64,000 nt of DNA, taken from assembly GCA_030581615.1 (NCBI GenBank), contig JAKTTT010000042.1, forward strand, positions 124,001 through 188,000, given 5' to 3'. Shown piece by piece: positions 35,749 to 46,400 of the stretch. Positions within the stretch are counted from its first letter, which is position 1. The number at the start of each line of letters is the position of its first letter. The notes under the pieces were generated by a model. That model made no database searches, was not told the DNA's origin, and saw only the letters and a program-made list of their open reading frames with translations. A program made the translations under genes and the position numbers. This stretch comes from Alloascoidea africana. Its lineage: Eukaryota > Ascomycota > Alloascoideomycetes > Alloascoideales > Alloascoideaceae.

Positions 35749-35967
35749 TTGCAGTTTGATTTGTTCAACAGAAGTTGTGCACTTACAAGTATGAGTGCGA
35801 TATACGTCCGGATAGTTTGAGTTGGATTCACACAACCTTCCACTCTCCTCTTTTCCGGTACGCCCCAAGCCTGAGATTATGGCCAATACCAAAAGTGCCG
35901 CGTAATTTAAATCATTAAAACACATCTAAAGCATCTAAGATATAATATGGACTAAAAATTCGGGGAA

Positions 35968-38900
35968 CTATAATTTATTCACCAAGGGAGAGAAAAAAGG
36001 CAGTTTGGGAATGTCCAAATCTTCAATGCAACGGGCACCTTTTTGAACCCGTTCAAAACGAACATAATCTTGAAATTCTGTAACGGTTTGGTTCCACTCT
36101 GCCAAAGAGTGGCCAACATAATTCCAGAACTTGACATCTTCTCTGAATGCTCTAGTCATTTTTTTTGTATTAGTTCTTGTTGAAACTTCTTTATTGTCAG
36201 GGGAATCAACTGCAAACGGTAGCTTCGGACAAGCTGCAGAGCAATCCCCAGGCTTCGATTTTATCGGTCTAAATTTTGCTTTCTTTTTATTTGTAGCCTC
36301 TCTGTAGAGTTTTAATAGTGAACAGTTTTCGTCAAAGATAAGTGAAAACTGGTTTACGGATTGAAGCGGCTCCAGGGCTTGGCTGAAAAGCTCTGGAGGA
36401 GAAGGAATAATTTCAATTGGGTTAGATATTTGCCCCTTTTGGGTGCTATTAGAAGGTCGATCGGCATCTTTAATGGAGAGTGAAGAAGACCGTGTTTTTT
36501 CATTTTTTGAAAGAATGGATACCAGGGAGTGTTTCTTGGACAGAGTCCGAGGCACAAAACTTAGGGCATCATTATCATTATCCTTAGGCGAGTCCGATAA
36601 TATTAATGGTTGTCTTCTGACCGAATGGAAACTTCTCTCACAAACAAAACTAATTACCGAGTTGCTTCTTTTTAAAAGTTTTTCTGGTGTTGCTGCTTTG
36701 GGCTCCTCTGTGTTTTCAATATCAAGAAGCATTAGAGATTTGGACTTGTATTTTTTGGTCAGAGTTTTGGATCGCTCTTTGAGTGCAAGAGAAACGGAGC
36801 TTCGAAAAGAGCGAGCGGAAATGTTTTGGTTTTGAGGAGTGACATTAGCCCCACAGGTTTCAATAGAAGACTTTGCCAAAGAGCATGTATGGTTAAGAAC
36901 ACTTTTAAAGCTTGCCTTTGAGCTCTTCCGACTCAATAAAGATATTGAAGATTTCCGGGCCAACTTAGATGTGTTGCTACTTGTGTTTGTGCCATCGCCA
37001 CTTATCACCAACCCTTCACTGGGATATGAGTATGCTACCTCATCAAATAAGTCGTATGGATAGGTTCTTGTAGGAGTCGCGCCAGACCTAACCGCTGAAT
37101 TTTCTCTCCCAGTTATGAGCATGCAAGAGTCATCATCAATTTCCGAAGCCGATGACGAAAATACATATGGAGAAAGGGAATAAAAGCTTGAATGTTTTTG
37201 TGCTTGAGGAGAAAAGATGCTCTGACATGTATTAACAGGAATTATACCCATTCGGTAGTATGGCGCTTGAGAAGAAGGCATGGTCCAAGAAGAGGAGATT
37301 GGTTTGGAAGATGCTTGCGTTAAAGATAGTAAATGATCATAAGAAAGCGCAAGGTTTTTTCGAAGAAGCTTCATTACTATTTCACTTTGCCTTTCTTCTG
37401 AAACTGTTGCATTGGTGCTAAGGCCGGAATTAAAGCGTAAGCTCGGATCAGTTATTGCAATTCTCCAACAGATCAGTCGATGATAGTAGGAGCGAATTAA
37501 AGGACTCCAATGGCAAAAATATTTCTTCCAAAAGGAATCTGAAAGAACCCAAGCAGTCACATTATACGATAAGCTCAGATCTCTATGCGTATTCCGATTG
37601 TTTGTCTTGTGGTGTCGTGAGGTAGGGGCTATTGGAAATTGTGGAAAGAAATTCCAAACATTGAATAGAAACGTTAGCGCTCTAAGTTCAAGGTTCAAGC
37701 TTTGTGTCTCAAGCATTTTTTTAACCACATCAATCCAGAAAAACCAATCAATCATGCCTGCAAATTTCGAAGCACATGGATCTGATTCAGTGGGGAGCAA
37801 AATATTCAGTAGGATTTCTTCTGCAACGTCAACGAAATTACAGCAGATTTCGATATCATAGATTTTAACAGACAATGCAGCTGTTCGAAGTATTCTTTCG
37901 AATTGTTCACAATAAAACATTTCAAAGGAACAATTGGACCCAGTGCCATGTCCAATTTCTCTAATGGTTCGAAAGATTATATGGCTTCGAATCAAGTTTC
38001 TTCTTTGATTTTTGAGAAGAATTGAGGCCGAAGGATTTGTCTGTTCTTTTTGCGACTCGTGTGAAATAGCTCTAGTAAGGTTAGTAAAGCCTTGGCGTTG
38101 AAATTTATAATAAGTCTCACCTCTGTGGGGCTGAAGGAATTTCATAGAGAGACTCGATAATTTGTAAGAAATGCCCTTGAACTGTCATCATTCCAGGAGT
38201 AAGGACATGTGAAAATGGCTCTTCTTGTCTGGGTAAATGAAAAGAAATCAAGTCATAATAGTGTTTGAGAAAAGAAAAAAATACATAACCGTTAGTGTTA
38301 GTCCAATGGCTCACCCATGATCCAACCAGCTCGGGACAATTCTTTGATAAAAAGTTCTCAGGGATGACTTTTTCCCTAGAGTGATTGAATAATTTGGGTG
38401 GTCCAGTTCGCTGTTGTTGCAACCTTTCATAATCAAAAAGGTTTCTCAGATGATCAGGAAATTGATCTTTAATCTTGTTTAACCTGCATCTTGAGAGATT
38501 GAAGTTATTATCCAAGCAAGATGAGACGAATGATTTGTGAATACGATCAGATTTTGTTTTAGGAACATCCAGCAATTGTAACAAGATTTCGGCAACTCCT
38601 GGAGCATAAAAAAACCCGTAGGCTAAGGTTTTTCCAGCAAAAGCAGATATCGATAAAGGAACTGTTTTGAGTCCAAGTTTTGTCGTAACAAAATCGATTG
38701 TACTATAGAGTAGAGTTTGGTAGTTCTCTTTTATTGGGGAATCAGATGCAGAAGAAACTCTCCATTCTTTTCTGCACATCAACCTGGATACAGCTTCTAA
38801 GTAAGCTGAGCGATCAGATACAGCAACAGGGTGGTCTCGATCCTGGACAGACTTTAGAGATTCGATCCACCATTTTCCAAAAATGTTCACTCTTCTCACT

Positions 38901-39322
38901 CTTTCTGAAAAGAGGATGGCATCACCATGACACTTTTCATTGCGAAGAAATGGCAACAATTTTCTTCTCAAAATATTTGTTTTTGCTATCCCAGATTTTG
39001 ATTTGAATTTTAGTAAACTGCACTCTAATTCTTTGAAAAGAAAAGCATCCACATCTTTTTTTCCCTTTTCGATGGATTGGCTATTTTTGGATTCAAACGA
39101 AGTTATGTCTGTAGATATAGAAGAGGATGATGAGATGTTGTGGAGTTGACGTAGATGTGAGCCTGAATCGATCGATGAGGAAGAAGGGGAAGCGCTTGTC
39201 AAAGTTGAGGATAGAGTTATTTGTGAATCTGTTTTTAGAGATAAAAACGACGATGAGGTTGTTTCAGCAGATAAATGTACTGTAGACGGCTCCAAACCGG
39301 CCTCTATTGCACAAGGAGACAT
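35968..39322 (-). CDS. Large fungal protein with DUF1765-like region
   Basis: About 1101 aa in two exons (38121-39322 and 35968-38071). They are separated by a 49-nt intron with donor GTGAGA, branch TACTAAC and acceptor ACTAG that restores an Arg codon (SAPQ-R-AISHES). Residues 1-80 are Ser/Thr-rich. A conserved-looking helical core then runs through both exons, with GKWWIESL, DRSAYLEAVSRLMCRKEW and FNVWNFFP segments fitting the fungal DUF1765 family. The C-terminal third is Ser-rich and probably disordered. Function is unknown. The start used is the ATG at 39320-39322. The frame continues a few codons upstream to a TTTTAG, so a further 5' exon ending in ...RRTAILSSW is possible. Confidence 0.7.
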
Positions 39323-41693
39323 CAACCAAGAACTCAATATCGCTGTTCTTCTCTAAAATACAATGACAACTAACAATTGCTAACAGTGCTTTATCAAACT
39401 TAAACGCTTTACCAATCCTCTACTATGATCAGGAAAGAAGCTGGATATCCTGGAAGATAAATACTAGACTCTTTAATCTCACAATGGCTAACTCAGATTA
39501 GCTCCCTGCTTTCATGGCGAATATCAATCAACGACAATAGCACCACCGTTTTTCACGTCAAGCGCCCAGCTGGAATAAACTCATTCTTTTGAAATAGATA
39601 ACTGGTAAGGATGAAATTGATCCAGAATTTTTCCTATGTTAGTAGGCATATATAGAATGCGAAAAATGGCCCTACATGTATGGTTTTTGAAGTTCTTAAT
39701 CAGTTCGAACGAGGTCTTAGATTGGAAGCTCGAGACTGGTCTAGAATAAAACAGTAATCATGAAACACTGGAAAGGATATATATCAAGACTTACCTGTAT
39801 TTTCTGCCATAACTTGCTCTATCTTGGCTATTAGAAACCCGTCCAAAGCTGTTCTCAAGTTAATAGATAGAGCAAGCACCTTACAATTCTAATGCCACAC
39901 AAATGCCATTTCTTCTCCTCCAGATATTTCGATCTCCTTACCGGTTTATTTTCAGATTACTGTTCTGACGCTTTTAGTATGCTTTTTACAAGGGATGGTA
40001 CAATGATGGTCCAGTACATGCTATTTTTCCGAGGAGCTCATTAGGTTACCACGATTTAGTCTTGTGCTCTTTAGATTTTCGGTTAAACAATAAACTTATG
40101 GCTAGATTATATCCTCTTCTCTCAATGTCAAGTTAATCCGAACATGCGATGCATTGTCCTAGTTTCAAACTCATTCTAATGTTCCTTTATCTCTTTGTTG
40201 ATAACCTCCAACTCTAGTGTATCTTTGCTTCTATCACTTCAGGAGTCACTTCCGATGTAACATTGGTTCCCAGGAAACTACAGTCAATCCTGGGTCTTGA
40301 AACTCACAGACTATACTGTGCTGTTTATTTATCCATACATGTTTTGTATGTGCCGTAGGAGTGCACTTCGGGCACCCGAAAAGTGTCTATCAATATTCCT
40401 AGAGCCTACACTAACGGCTACTTTTTTTTCAAACAGAATTTTTTAATGTCCTCAGTATCACCTGGTTTTCTTGACTGGGCATTTCATATTTCTTCATATT
40501 TATTAGCATATTTACTGTTAATCAGAAAGTATAGCCATAAGAGAAGTTTATGCCACGACCTTTGGAACCTTGTGTTCAAAAGGGCTGGTTCAAGTGTTCA
40601 TCTGTTGAAGCTCTGGGCAATTGAAGACTAAAGCTACTGAAAAATTATACGCGTTGACATCCTTTACATTATTTTTTGAAAAACGTGCACCTTTAAGGAT
40701 TGGAAATTCCCAATCAAAGATGCTTTATGTCCAAACAGTTGGTATTTCCTCTCTAATTATAGGTTTTGATGGAGCATAGAGCCCGTTAGATAATTCAACC
40801 AGGTTACTCAGTTCCAGATGGAGGAGCTTCTGAGAACTTGAGTAAGTTATAGTGATGTCACCAGCCATGAACTGAATGGAGGAGATCATGTAAAGAGTAG
40901 TTTCAAGTGAACATGTCAATAGCTAGCCGGTTTCACATTCGGCAATTGTTACCCAGTTCATAAGCTCAGGGGCTTTCAGCAACGATACCCAATACTTCAA
41001 ACAAAAATCGCCATCTCTTGTTGTGAAAATAATCGACAGTTTCATGTTTTTTGCGAGACTGGTCACCATTTTTCTAGTTCTCGAGTCCTGCATGAACTTT
41101 TTGTGGTTCAAATGTGTAGTCTCCTTGGCTTGGAAAATTTCAATCGCTAACTATTGGGCTGTAAAAGACTCGTCAAAAAATCATGAAGAAAACGTTTAAT
41201 ATTTTTACACTGGCGTGTGCTATTCCCAGGAAATAGCACGTTTCATCAATTGAAAAATTGTAACACTATTGTGGGTGTGTTCTCTGTCAAATGCTTGTCC
41301 CAACAGGAATTTGTTACTTTATCAGACTACAATTCTATCTCTAAACTAAAGCCCTCAAACCCAAGACCAAAATCAAAATATCTGGGAAATGAAGGCGATT
41401 AATTTAGTTTATGTGGTTAAAATAAACCCAGGAGTTTTGACTAGTATGAAATGATTTATTCAGGTTTGCTGCAATAATAGCCTTTTGAACGTAGAACGGT
41501 CCCCTCATGATAGCATTATTAAAAAATGAACGTCAAGAACCAACCGATTCTAATGAGTAGTGAACTAAGGAAACAAGCTGCTCTAATTCAGTGAAGAGTA
41601 AAAGGATGGTTACATGTGGCGGGGCACAAAGTGGTACAAAATTCAAAAAGCGGAGAAATTTCGCTTAGTCCATGAACCAGTGGTCTTTCCCGG
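39323..41693. other. Gene-poor interval
   Basis: About 2.4 kb. Two adjacent small hairpins occur at 40334-40350 (CATACA/TGTATG) and about 40364-40385. A possible coding relic on the minus strand at 40725-41141 is listed separately. Nothing else is supported. Confidence 0.45.
40725..41141 (-). pseudogene. Possible coding relic with one in-frame stop
   Basis: On the minus strand one frame stays open for about 135 codons, interrupted only by a TAG at 40923-40925. The two halves are about 62 and 64 codons after the best start-like positions. The upper half lacks an ATG near its beginning. The translated sequence is of ordinary composition (for example KLSIIFTTRDGDF and LLHLELSNLVEL) but matches no family I know. 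It may be a decayed host gene or a chance frame. Confidence 0.22.
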
Positions 41694-43415
41694 TTACTTT
41701 GCGCTAGATTTAGCAAAGATAGCTTTGTTAGAACGTCCTAACCAGGCCTGTTGATTTTCTATGAACATCATCATTGCTGTCTGTGATAGATTGGGCACTG
41801 GAAGCAAAATGAGCCAGAAGCAGAAAATCAGGATCATTCCAATTTTTAATGGAGTCGAAATTAGTGTCATCAGAATCAAGCTCCCTGGATCATTCTCAAT
41901 TTCTGACTCAATCTTATCAAGGTCATCGATTCTATATGAGTATTCCCCAGAAACATCGATCTTGTCAAAAGAGAGTGATGCTGAATGATAATCCTCAAGA
42001 ATCAGCCCGGTACTGGAGTTTTCAGTAGCCGTAGCCAACTTTACTCTCTTGTACTCTCTCGACCAGGTGGTTTTCACGGTAGTAAAGTTTGGACTGGAGA
42101 AATCTGGCGGGTCTCCCATGTAACGATAGCGAGGCTCTCTGGACTTACATTCATTCATATAAAGGCCTGATGCAGCTTGGATCCGATCGGAACAGAGACC
42201 AAAATGGTTAACTGTTTGAATCTTATCAAGCCAACCATAATCTATTGATCTGTTCAGGTTTGCCCCATTGTAAAACATGGTTTGGGTCAACGTATTCTTT
42301 TCACTATCCGCATCCAGGGCATAAACATGTGAAACTACACTGTAAGTGTCATTTCTCTGATCCAATGCAGTATATTCAAGATAGTAGTAAGTTGGACTTG
42401 GCTCAATTGTCTTTCCTTCGTTGGTGCCGTTGCTCAGGCCAGAGGTAAACTCTGTGCTCAGGAGTCTGTCTCTGATTGCAACTACAACAGACTCATTTGA
42501 TACTTTTAGCCTTGATATTCGGCTCGAGTAGGCTCCATCTGGGAGAATCTGGAATGGAAAGTGGTAAACAGCAGAAAAGTCATCTTTCAAGGCGCTCGGC
42601 CCAATAATCAACAGCTCGTGGTCTTTAGAGTAGTAGTTTGTGTCCAGCGAATAGAATGGTGACTTCCACATGTCTGTCTGGTTGACAGAATTGCCAGTGC
42701 CATGAAGAGCTTTAAAGATGTCACCGTCGGCAGATACAGTCTTTGCAAGCTGCTTGCCGTAAAGGGCTACCGCAAGGTCATTATATCCCTTGGAGTTGTC
42801 GACAGAGGTTGGCACCTCTGGTGGGAAGATATCATAGAAACGCAACCATGCATAGAGGGCGTATGTGATCTCGACATCCAGCAGGCTGTTCTGGCTATAC
42901 GTCTCGTAAACGCTATCTTTTGAGAGAATAGGATTGGAGATGAGAAGAATCTTTTGCGATGCGTACTGGATGGGGATGCTGAGAAACCTCGCTGGTATCG
43001 TGAGCAGGAAGAGCCAAAAAACCACCAGAAGGATGACTACTGGAGCACGAACAGGGGCTGTTGTCCATGTTTTGGGCTTCAAGCAAGTCAGCGCTTTCCA
43101 GAAGTTCCACCTAGAGTTCTCGATTTTGCTTTCTTGTTCTGTTTCTGACCCTGCTATGCTATGTTGTCGACGACTTTCATCGTCTTCATCTTCTTCTAAT
43201 GAGGCGAGTGGAATTAACTCACTTTCTCTTCGTCCCTTAAGCAACCTTTTTAGAAACTCTGAAACCAGCTTCAAATAGGACGTGGAGAGCGCCAGGAACA
43301 GATTAGCGCATCGGACAGCATTACTCACACGATCGACTAGAGCCAGAAAGATCTCTGAAGCGGCAAAGCCCACCACAAATGCCAATATCGGAAGCTGGTG
43401 ATAAGATACAATCAT
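41694..43415 (-). CDS. Unknown three-TM membrane protein, paralogue A
   Basis: I do not recognise this 573-aa protein. It has TM1 near residues 8-27, a cytosolic acidic, Ser/Glu-rich linker, TM2 after RAPVVILLVVFW, a large probably luminal or extracellular domain with many N-glycosylation sequons, and TM3 near the C-terminus (IGMILIFCFWLILL). It is a diverged paralogue of the divergently transcribed neighbour at 43574. Both share NPxxSxxxxY...NSL, YALYAW/GLYAW, YNDLAVALYGKQLA/FNDIALGLSGKQLA, GAYSS and IRDRLLS/IRDKLVS. The ATG at 43413-43415 lies inside a 34-bp tandem duplication that also places an out-of-frame ATG upstream. Confidence 0.8.
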   Translation of the reverse strand: MIVSYHQLPILAFVVGFAASEIFLALVDRVSNAVRCANLFLALSTSYLKLVSEFLKRLLKGRRESELIPLASLEEDEDDESRRQHSIAGSETEQESKIENSRWNFWKALTCLKPKTWTTAPVRAPVVILLVVFWLFLLTIPARFLSIPIQYASQKILLISNPILSKDSVYETYSQNSLLDVEITYALYAWLRFYDIFPPEVPTSVDNSKGYNDLAVALYGKQLAKTVSADGDIFKALHGTGNSVNQTDMWKSPFYSLDTNYYSKDHELLIIGPSALKDDFSAVYHFPFQILPDGAYSSRISRLKVSNESVVVAIRDRLLSTEFTSGLSNGTNEGKTIEPSPTYYYLEYTALDQRNDTYSVVSHVYALDADSEKNTLTQTMFYNGANLNRSIDYGWLDKIQTVNHFGLCSDRIQAASGLYMNECKSREPRYRYMGDPPDFSSPNFTTVKTTWSREYKRVKLATATENSSTGLILEDYHSASLSFDKIDVSGEYSYRIDDLDKIESEIENDPGSLILMTLISTPLKIGMILIFCFWLILLPVPNLSQTAMMMFIENQQAWLGRSNKAIFAKSSAK

Positions 43416-43449
43416 GGAGTGTCGGAAGCTGGTGATAAGATACAATCAT
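43321..43449 (-). other. Upstream ORF overlapping start of paralogue A
   Basis: The second copy of a 34-bp tandem repeat supplies an ATG at 43447-43449, out of frame with the main ATG at 43413-43415. It opens a 42-codon frame that ends at TAA 43321-43323, inside the main coding region. If the transcript starts upstream of it, this uORF would reduce translation of the membrane protein. Confidence 0.5.
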
Positions 43450-43459
43450 GAAGTATCGG
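43386..43459. repeat. 34-bp tandem duplication across a start codon
   Basis: The unit TCGGAAGCTGGTGATAAG... begins at 43388 and again at 43422, and TCGG recurs at 43456, giving a period of 34 bp and just over two copies. The copies differ at one or two bases. Near-identity implies a recent duplication. Confidence 0.9.
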
Positions 43460-43573
43460 TCAAAGGCAATAATGGGTCATGGATACGAATCTTTGAGATT
43501 TAAAATTTACAATCTGAAATATCTCTTAATGGCTATTATTATCCGTTAAACTCATCTACTTGCCACTACACAA

Positions 43574-45292
43574 ATGCTCGTCAACTATGCCTCTTTACTC
43601 GCCCTGTCGACTATAGCGGGATATGCCATCTCTTATCTGCTTTATGTTCTTTTCGATTATCTTGCAAGCAAAATGAAAACGACAAACCTCTGGTTTGTTT
43701 TCCGCACCTCACCTCTTCGATCTATAGCCAAGAGTTGGACCAACACAGAGACTGATCTGAAGAAAAGTCAAACAAATGTTAAGTTTGCCACTTCAGACTG
43801 TGAGGGTATACCAAAAAGGTGCTATCACCAAACCAAATATGCTCCGGAGACTGGCTCCGAGTCAGATGCCCCTGTTTCCTTATTATCTCGAAGGTCATTG
43901 CAGCGTGTTTGGAGAAGCTCGGTGCATGCGAAATGGACCGTAGAAAAGGCACGGGCTCCAGCATTTTTTCTCCTGGCCACTGTCCTCTTTGGCGTTGTCT
44001 CTTTGGGAAGCCATATGATTGTTTTGGCCATTCTAAATTCATCAGAGGAGGTTGTCATTGTCCCAAACCCTTTATCAGCAGTTGACAATTTGTACCAAAA
44101 GATAAGCGGAAACTCGCTAGTAAATGCCAAACTGACAACAGGTCTCTATGCCTGGGCACAATTTGCAGACATGGCAAAGAATGAAGGCATTTGGGGGCAA
44201 CCTCCAGAAAGAATTGACAAGACCTTTGACTTTAACGACATTGCTTTGGGTCTTTCTGGGAAGCAGCTGGCTTTAAACATATCCGCTAGAGCAAAAATCG
44301 ATCCCGTCTACACAAACTTCATTCCCAGCAGATTTGAAAGCTCTGCTCTCAGTTCTTACTATACCGAAGATGGCAAGTTTTTGGCTCTTGGTGCCAAAGC
44401 TAAGTTTCGAAACACAGACGGCGGGGCCTACGACTTTGCCCACATTCCTGTATACCGCATGCCCGTGGGGGCTTATTCGTCGTATCTGGCTGAAATGGTG
44501 GACGAGAAAGGAGAGAAAAGAAATTGCCTTATTAGAGACAAGCTTGTCTCTGTGGAACCGCTAAGCGACGAAATGACGGGCGAAAGAATCCACATTATGT
44601 TCAGTTGGATCAAGCTAAATATGACGCTGAACGGGAACAACTCTCACATTACGCCGACCGGAGTAGCACTTCTGAACTCGACCAGATTCTCCAATGGTAA
44701 AGCTGTAGTTGACATGGTATTTTACGTTCAAAATGTGACGGACGCGACGAGGCTAAATCTCTACGCATGGCTGGATCTTGTTGAACGGTCTAACTTTGAG
44801 GTCTTCCAAGTTTACTTTTCTGAGCCTCCATGGGTGTTCATGAATCCAGGCTCCAACATTTGTGGAACCTATATTACAACTGGCGTACCTTCCTGCTCAA
44901 ACTATAGCGCTGCCAGAGACCCTCCTATACTAATAGGCTATCGCTTCACCTGGATTCACGAGATGCGACCTGTGGATGTTGAGACCTCAGGAATATCCTA
45001 TACACCAAACGTCAGAAGTAGAGAGCTCTACTTTTCAAGAAACAATGTATCTGGTAACATGAGGTACGTTGTTAAAACTGGAGATCATAGTAAAGACTTT
45101 TACATTTCCTACAGCCTCCCAAACGGTATATTTGGTTTGATCATTGCCCTAGTGTTTATTGCATTGCTTTCTCTTCCTTTCTGGGATAAGACATCTTCCA
45201 CAGCCACTTCTCTGTTCCTTTCTAATCAGGTTCCAAGCGCTCAGTCGCATACTTGGCTGGACACAGCGTTTTCCCGAAGCCAAGCTAGATAG
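43574..45292 (+). CDS. Unknown three-TM membrane protein, paralogue B
   Basis: I do not recognise this 572-aa protein. It has the same architecture as paralogue A: N-terminal TM1 (YASLLALSTIAGYAISYLL), basic and Ser-rich cytosolic linker, TM2 (APAFFLLATVLFGVVSLG), a glycosylation-site-rich outer domain of ~350 residues, and C-terminal TM3 (GLIIALVFIALLSLPFW). Shared blocks with A are collinear through the whole protein, so the pair arose by duplication with inversion. Only about 158 bases separate the two start codons, which suggests a shared bidirectional promoter. Identity is low by eye, so the split is old. A receptor-like or wall-related role is only a guess. Confidence 0.8.
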   Translation: MLVNYASLLALSTIAGYAISYLLYVLFDYLASKMKTTNLWFVFRTSPLRSIAKSWTNTETDLKKSQTNVKFATSDCEGIPKRCYHQTKYAPETGSESDAPVSLLSRRSLQRVWRSSVHAKWTVEKARAPAFFLLATVLFGVVSLGSHMIVLAILNSSEEVVIVPNPLSAVDNLYQKISGNSLVNAKLTTGLYAWAQFADMAKNEGIWGQPPERIDKTFDFNDIALGLSGKQLALNISARAKIDPVYTNFIPSRFESSALSSYYTEDGKFLALGAKAKFRNTDGGAYDFAHIPVYRMPVGAYSSYLAEMVDEKGEKRNCLIRDKLVSVEPLSDEMTGERIHIMFSWIKLNMTLNGNNSHITPTGVALLNSTRFSNGKAVVDMVFYVQNVTDATRLNLYAWLDLVERSNFEVFQVYFSEPPWVFMNPGSNICGTYITTGVPSCSNYSAARDPPILIGYRFTWIHEMRPVDVETSGISYTPNVRSRELYFSRNNVSGNMRYVVKTGDHSKDFYISYSLPNGIFGLIIALVFIALLSLPFWDKTSSTATSLFLSNQVPSAQSHTWLDTAFSRSQAR

Positions 45293-45406
45293 TAGAGTTT
45301 GCATATAAATTGATTTAAGTATCTGGGGTATTTTGTGTGTTATAAGTGCTGTGCATCTTCATAAAACGGAGTAAATGGTTCCTGAAAAGATTCTTGTTGA
45401 GCTGAA

Positions 45407-45982
45407 TTACATCTCTCTCAAATCCAGTTCCACCAACACCTCTCCAACAAGCCAAAGCCCATCTTCAGTTGAGCGAGGAATAGTACAGCTCAAGACTTTC
45501 ATTTTCCAAACATGACCTGCACGTTAACGATAACCATTGTTTATTTCCTAAGTAAACAAAATGATCCTGTGCAAGAGTGAAACAACGCCTTTCATACTGC
45601 GGGCGAACACAATTTGATCCTTCAGTTAACATGTCCAGCCCTGTATACTCTAGGCCCAGCGCTTGTGCTTCAATAATCGTCTCCATGACATGCCGTGCAG
45701 TTTTATTCGGATTAATTCCAATTCTTACTTGATTAGGCGCCTATCATGAACACAAGTTAAATCGGACTGAGGTGTGCTAAGTTGTGGGATGTGAGACAAG
45801 GCATGCCTATATAATGGACTTTTGATGAAGTGCATCATTGACTTTAGACTGCTTTTGGTGTCATCAGAACAAAAACTTCCAGAGTGATACGATTTCTCCT
45901 TTTCTCGGGAATTCTCTCCCAAATAGGCCCATAAAAAGTGGAATAAAAGGTCCATTTTCAGGCAAAAAGTACAATTATCCAT
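45407..45982 (-). pseudogene. Small gene in three frame segments (broken or unusually expressed)
   Basis: Three adjacent minus-strand segments read like one protein of about 190 aa, but each change of segment needs a frame shift. Segment 1 starts with ATG 45980-45982 (MDNCTFCLKMDLLFHFLW) and runs to TAA 45725-45727. Segment 2 (about 45722-45515) begins RIGINPNKTARHVMETI and includes EYTGLDMLTEGSNCVRP. Segment 3 (about 45511-45407) has HVWKMKVLSCTIPRSTEDGL and ends at TAA 45407-45409. The two shifts compensate each other. No good donor/branch/acceptor set explains either junction, so a pseudogene or assembly errors are the simplest readings. I do not recognise the family. CACGTG lies 16 bases before the ATG. 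Confidence 0.4.
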
Positions 45983-46400
45983 AATCAGAGCTCATATCAC
46001 GTGCTAGTGGGACTCTCCACCAAGTTTTGATTTGAAGGCACAAGGCTTTGGTTTCGGTTTCGGTTTCGGTCACAACCTACCATACATCCTCAGCTATCGT
46101 TATATTTATCTTGCACAAAGATACCCCCTTGTCGTCAATCATCCAGTCTCGCAGAGCAACTGATTTGAGATCTAAAGGCCTTTAGTAGCATTTTGTGTTT
46201 TCGATTTCCGGTTTAGGGAGATCCAGATTCATCGCCTATTTATTTACTGCTCGCGAGTGTCATACTGCTCATCGATACTTGCCGCTCTGCAACTGATATC
46301 CTGGCGGTTCATAGCCGAATTAAATAGGGGCTGATATCAATCTGTAAAACGCATATCAGCCTGATCCGAATTCTGCAAACAGCCTCGCCAAAGATCAAAC
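45983..46400. promoter_or_regulatory. Divergent promoter with CACGTG and GGTTTC repeats
   Basis: Intergenic region between the small minus-strand gene and the DEP1-like gene. It contains CACGTG at 45998-46003 and a short hexamer array, GGTTTC three times in tandem at about 46050-46068. Both could be regulator binding sites; no experimental motif is asserted. Confidence 0.4.

Noticed and set aside
45500-45530. Programmed +1 frameshift as in Ty1, ABP140, EST3 or antizyme
   Set aside because: None of the known slippery heptamers is present at the junction, and a second, opposite shift would be needed near 45725.
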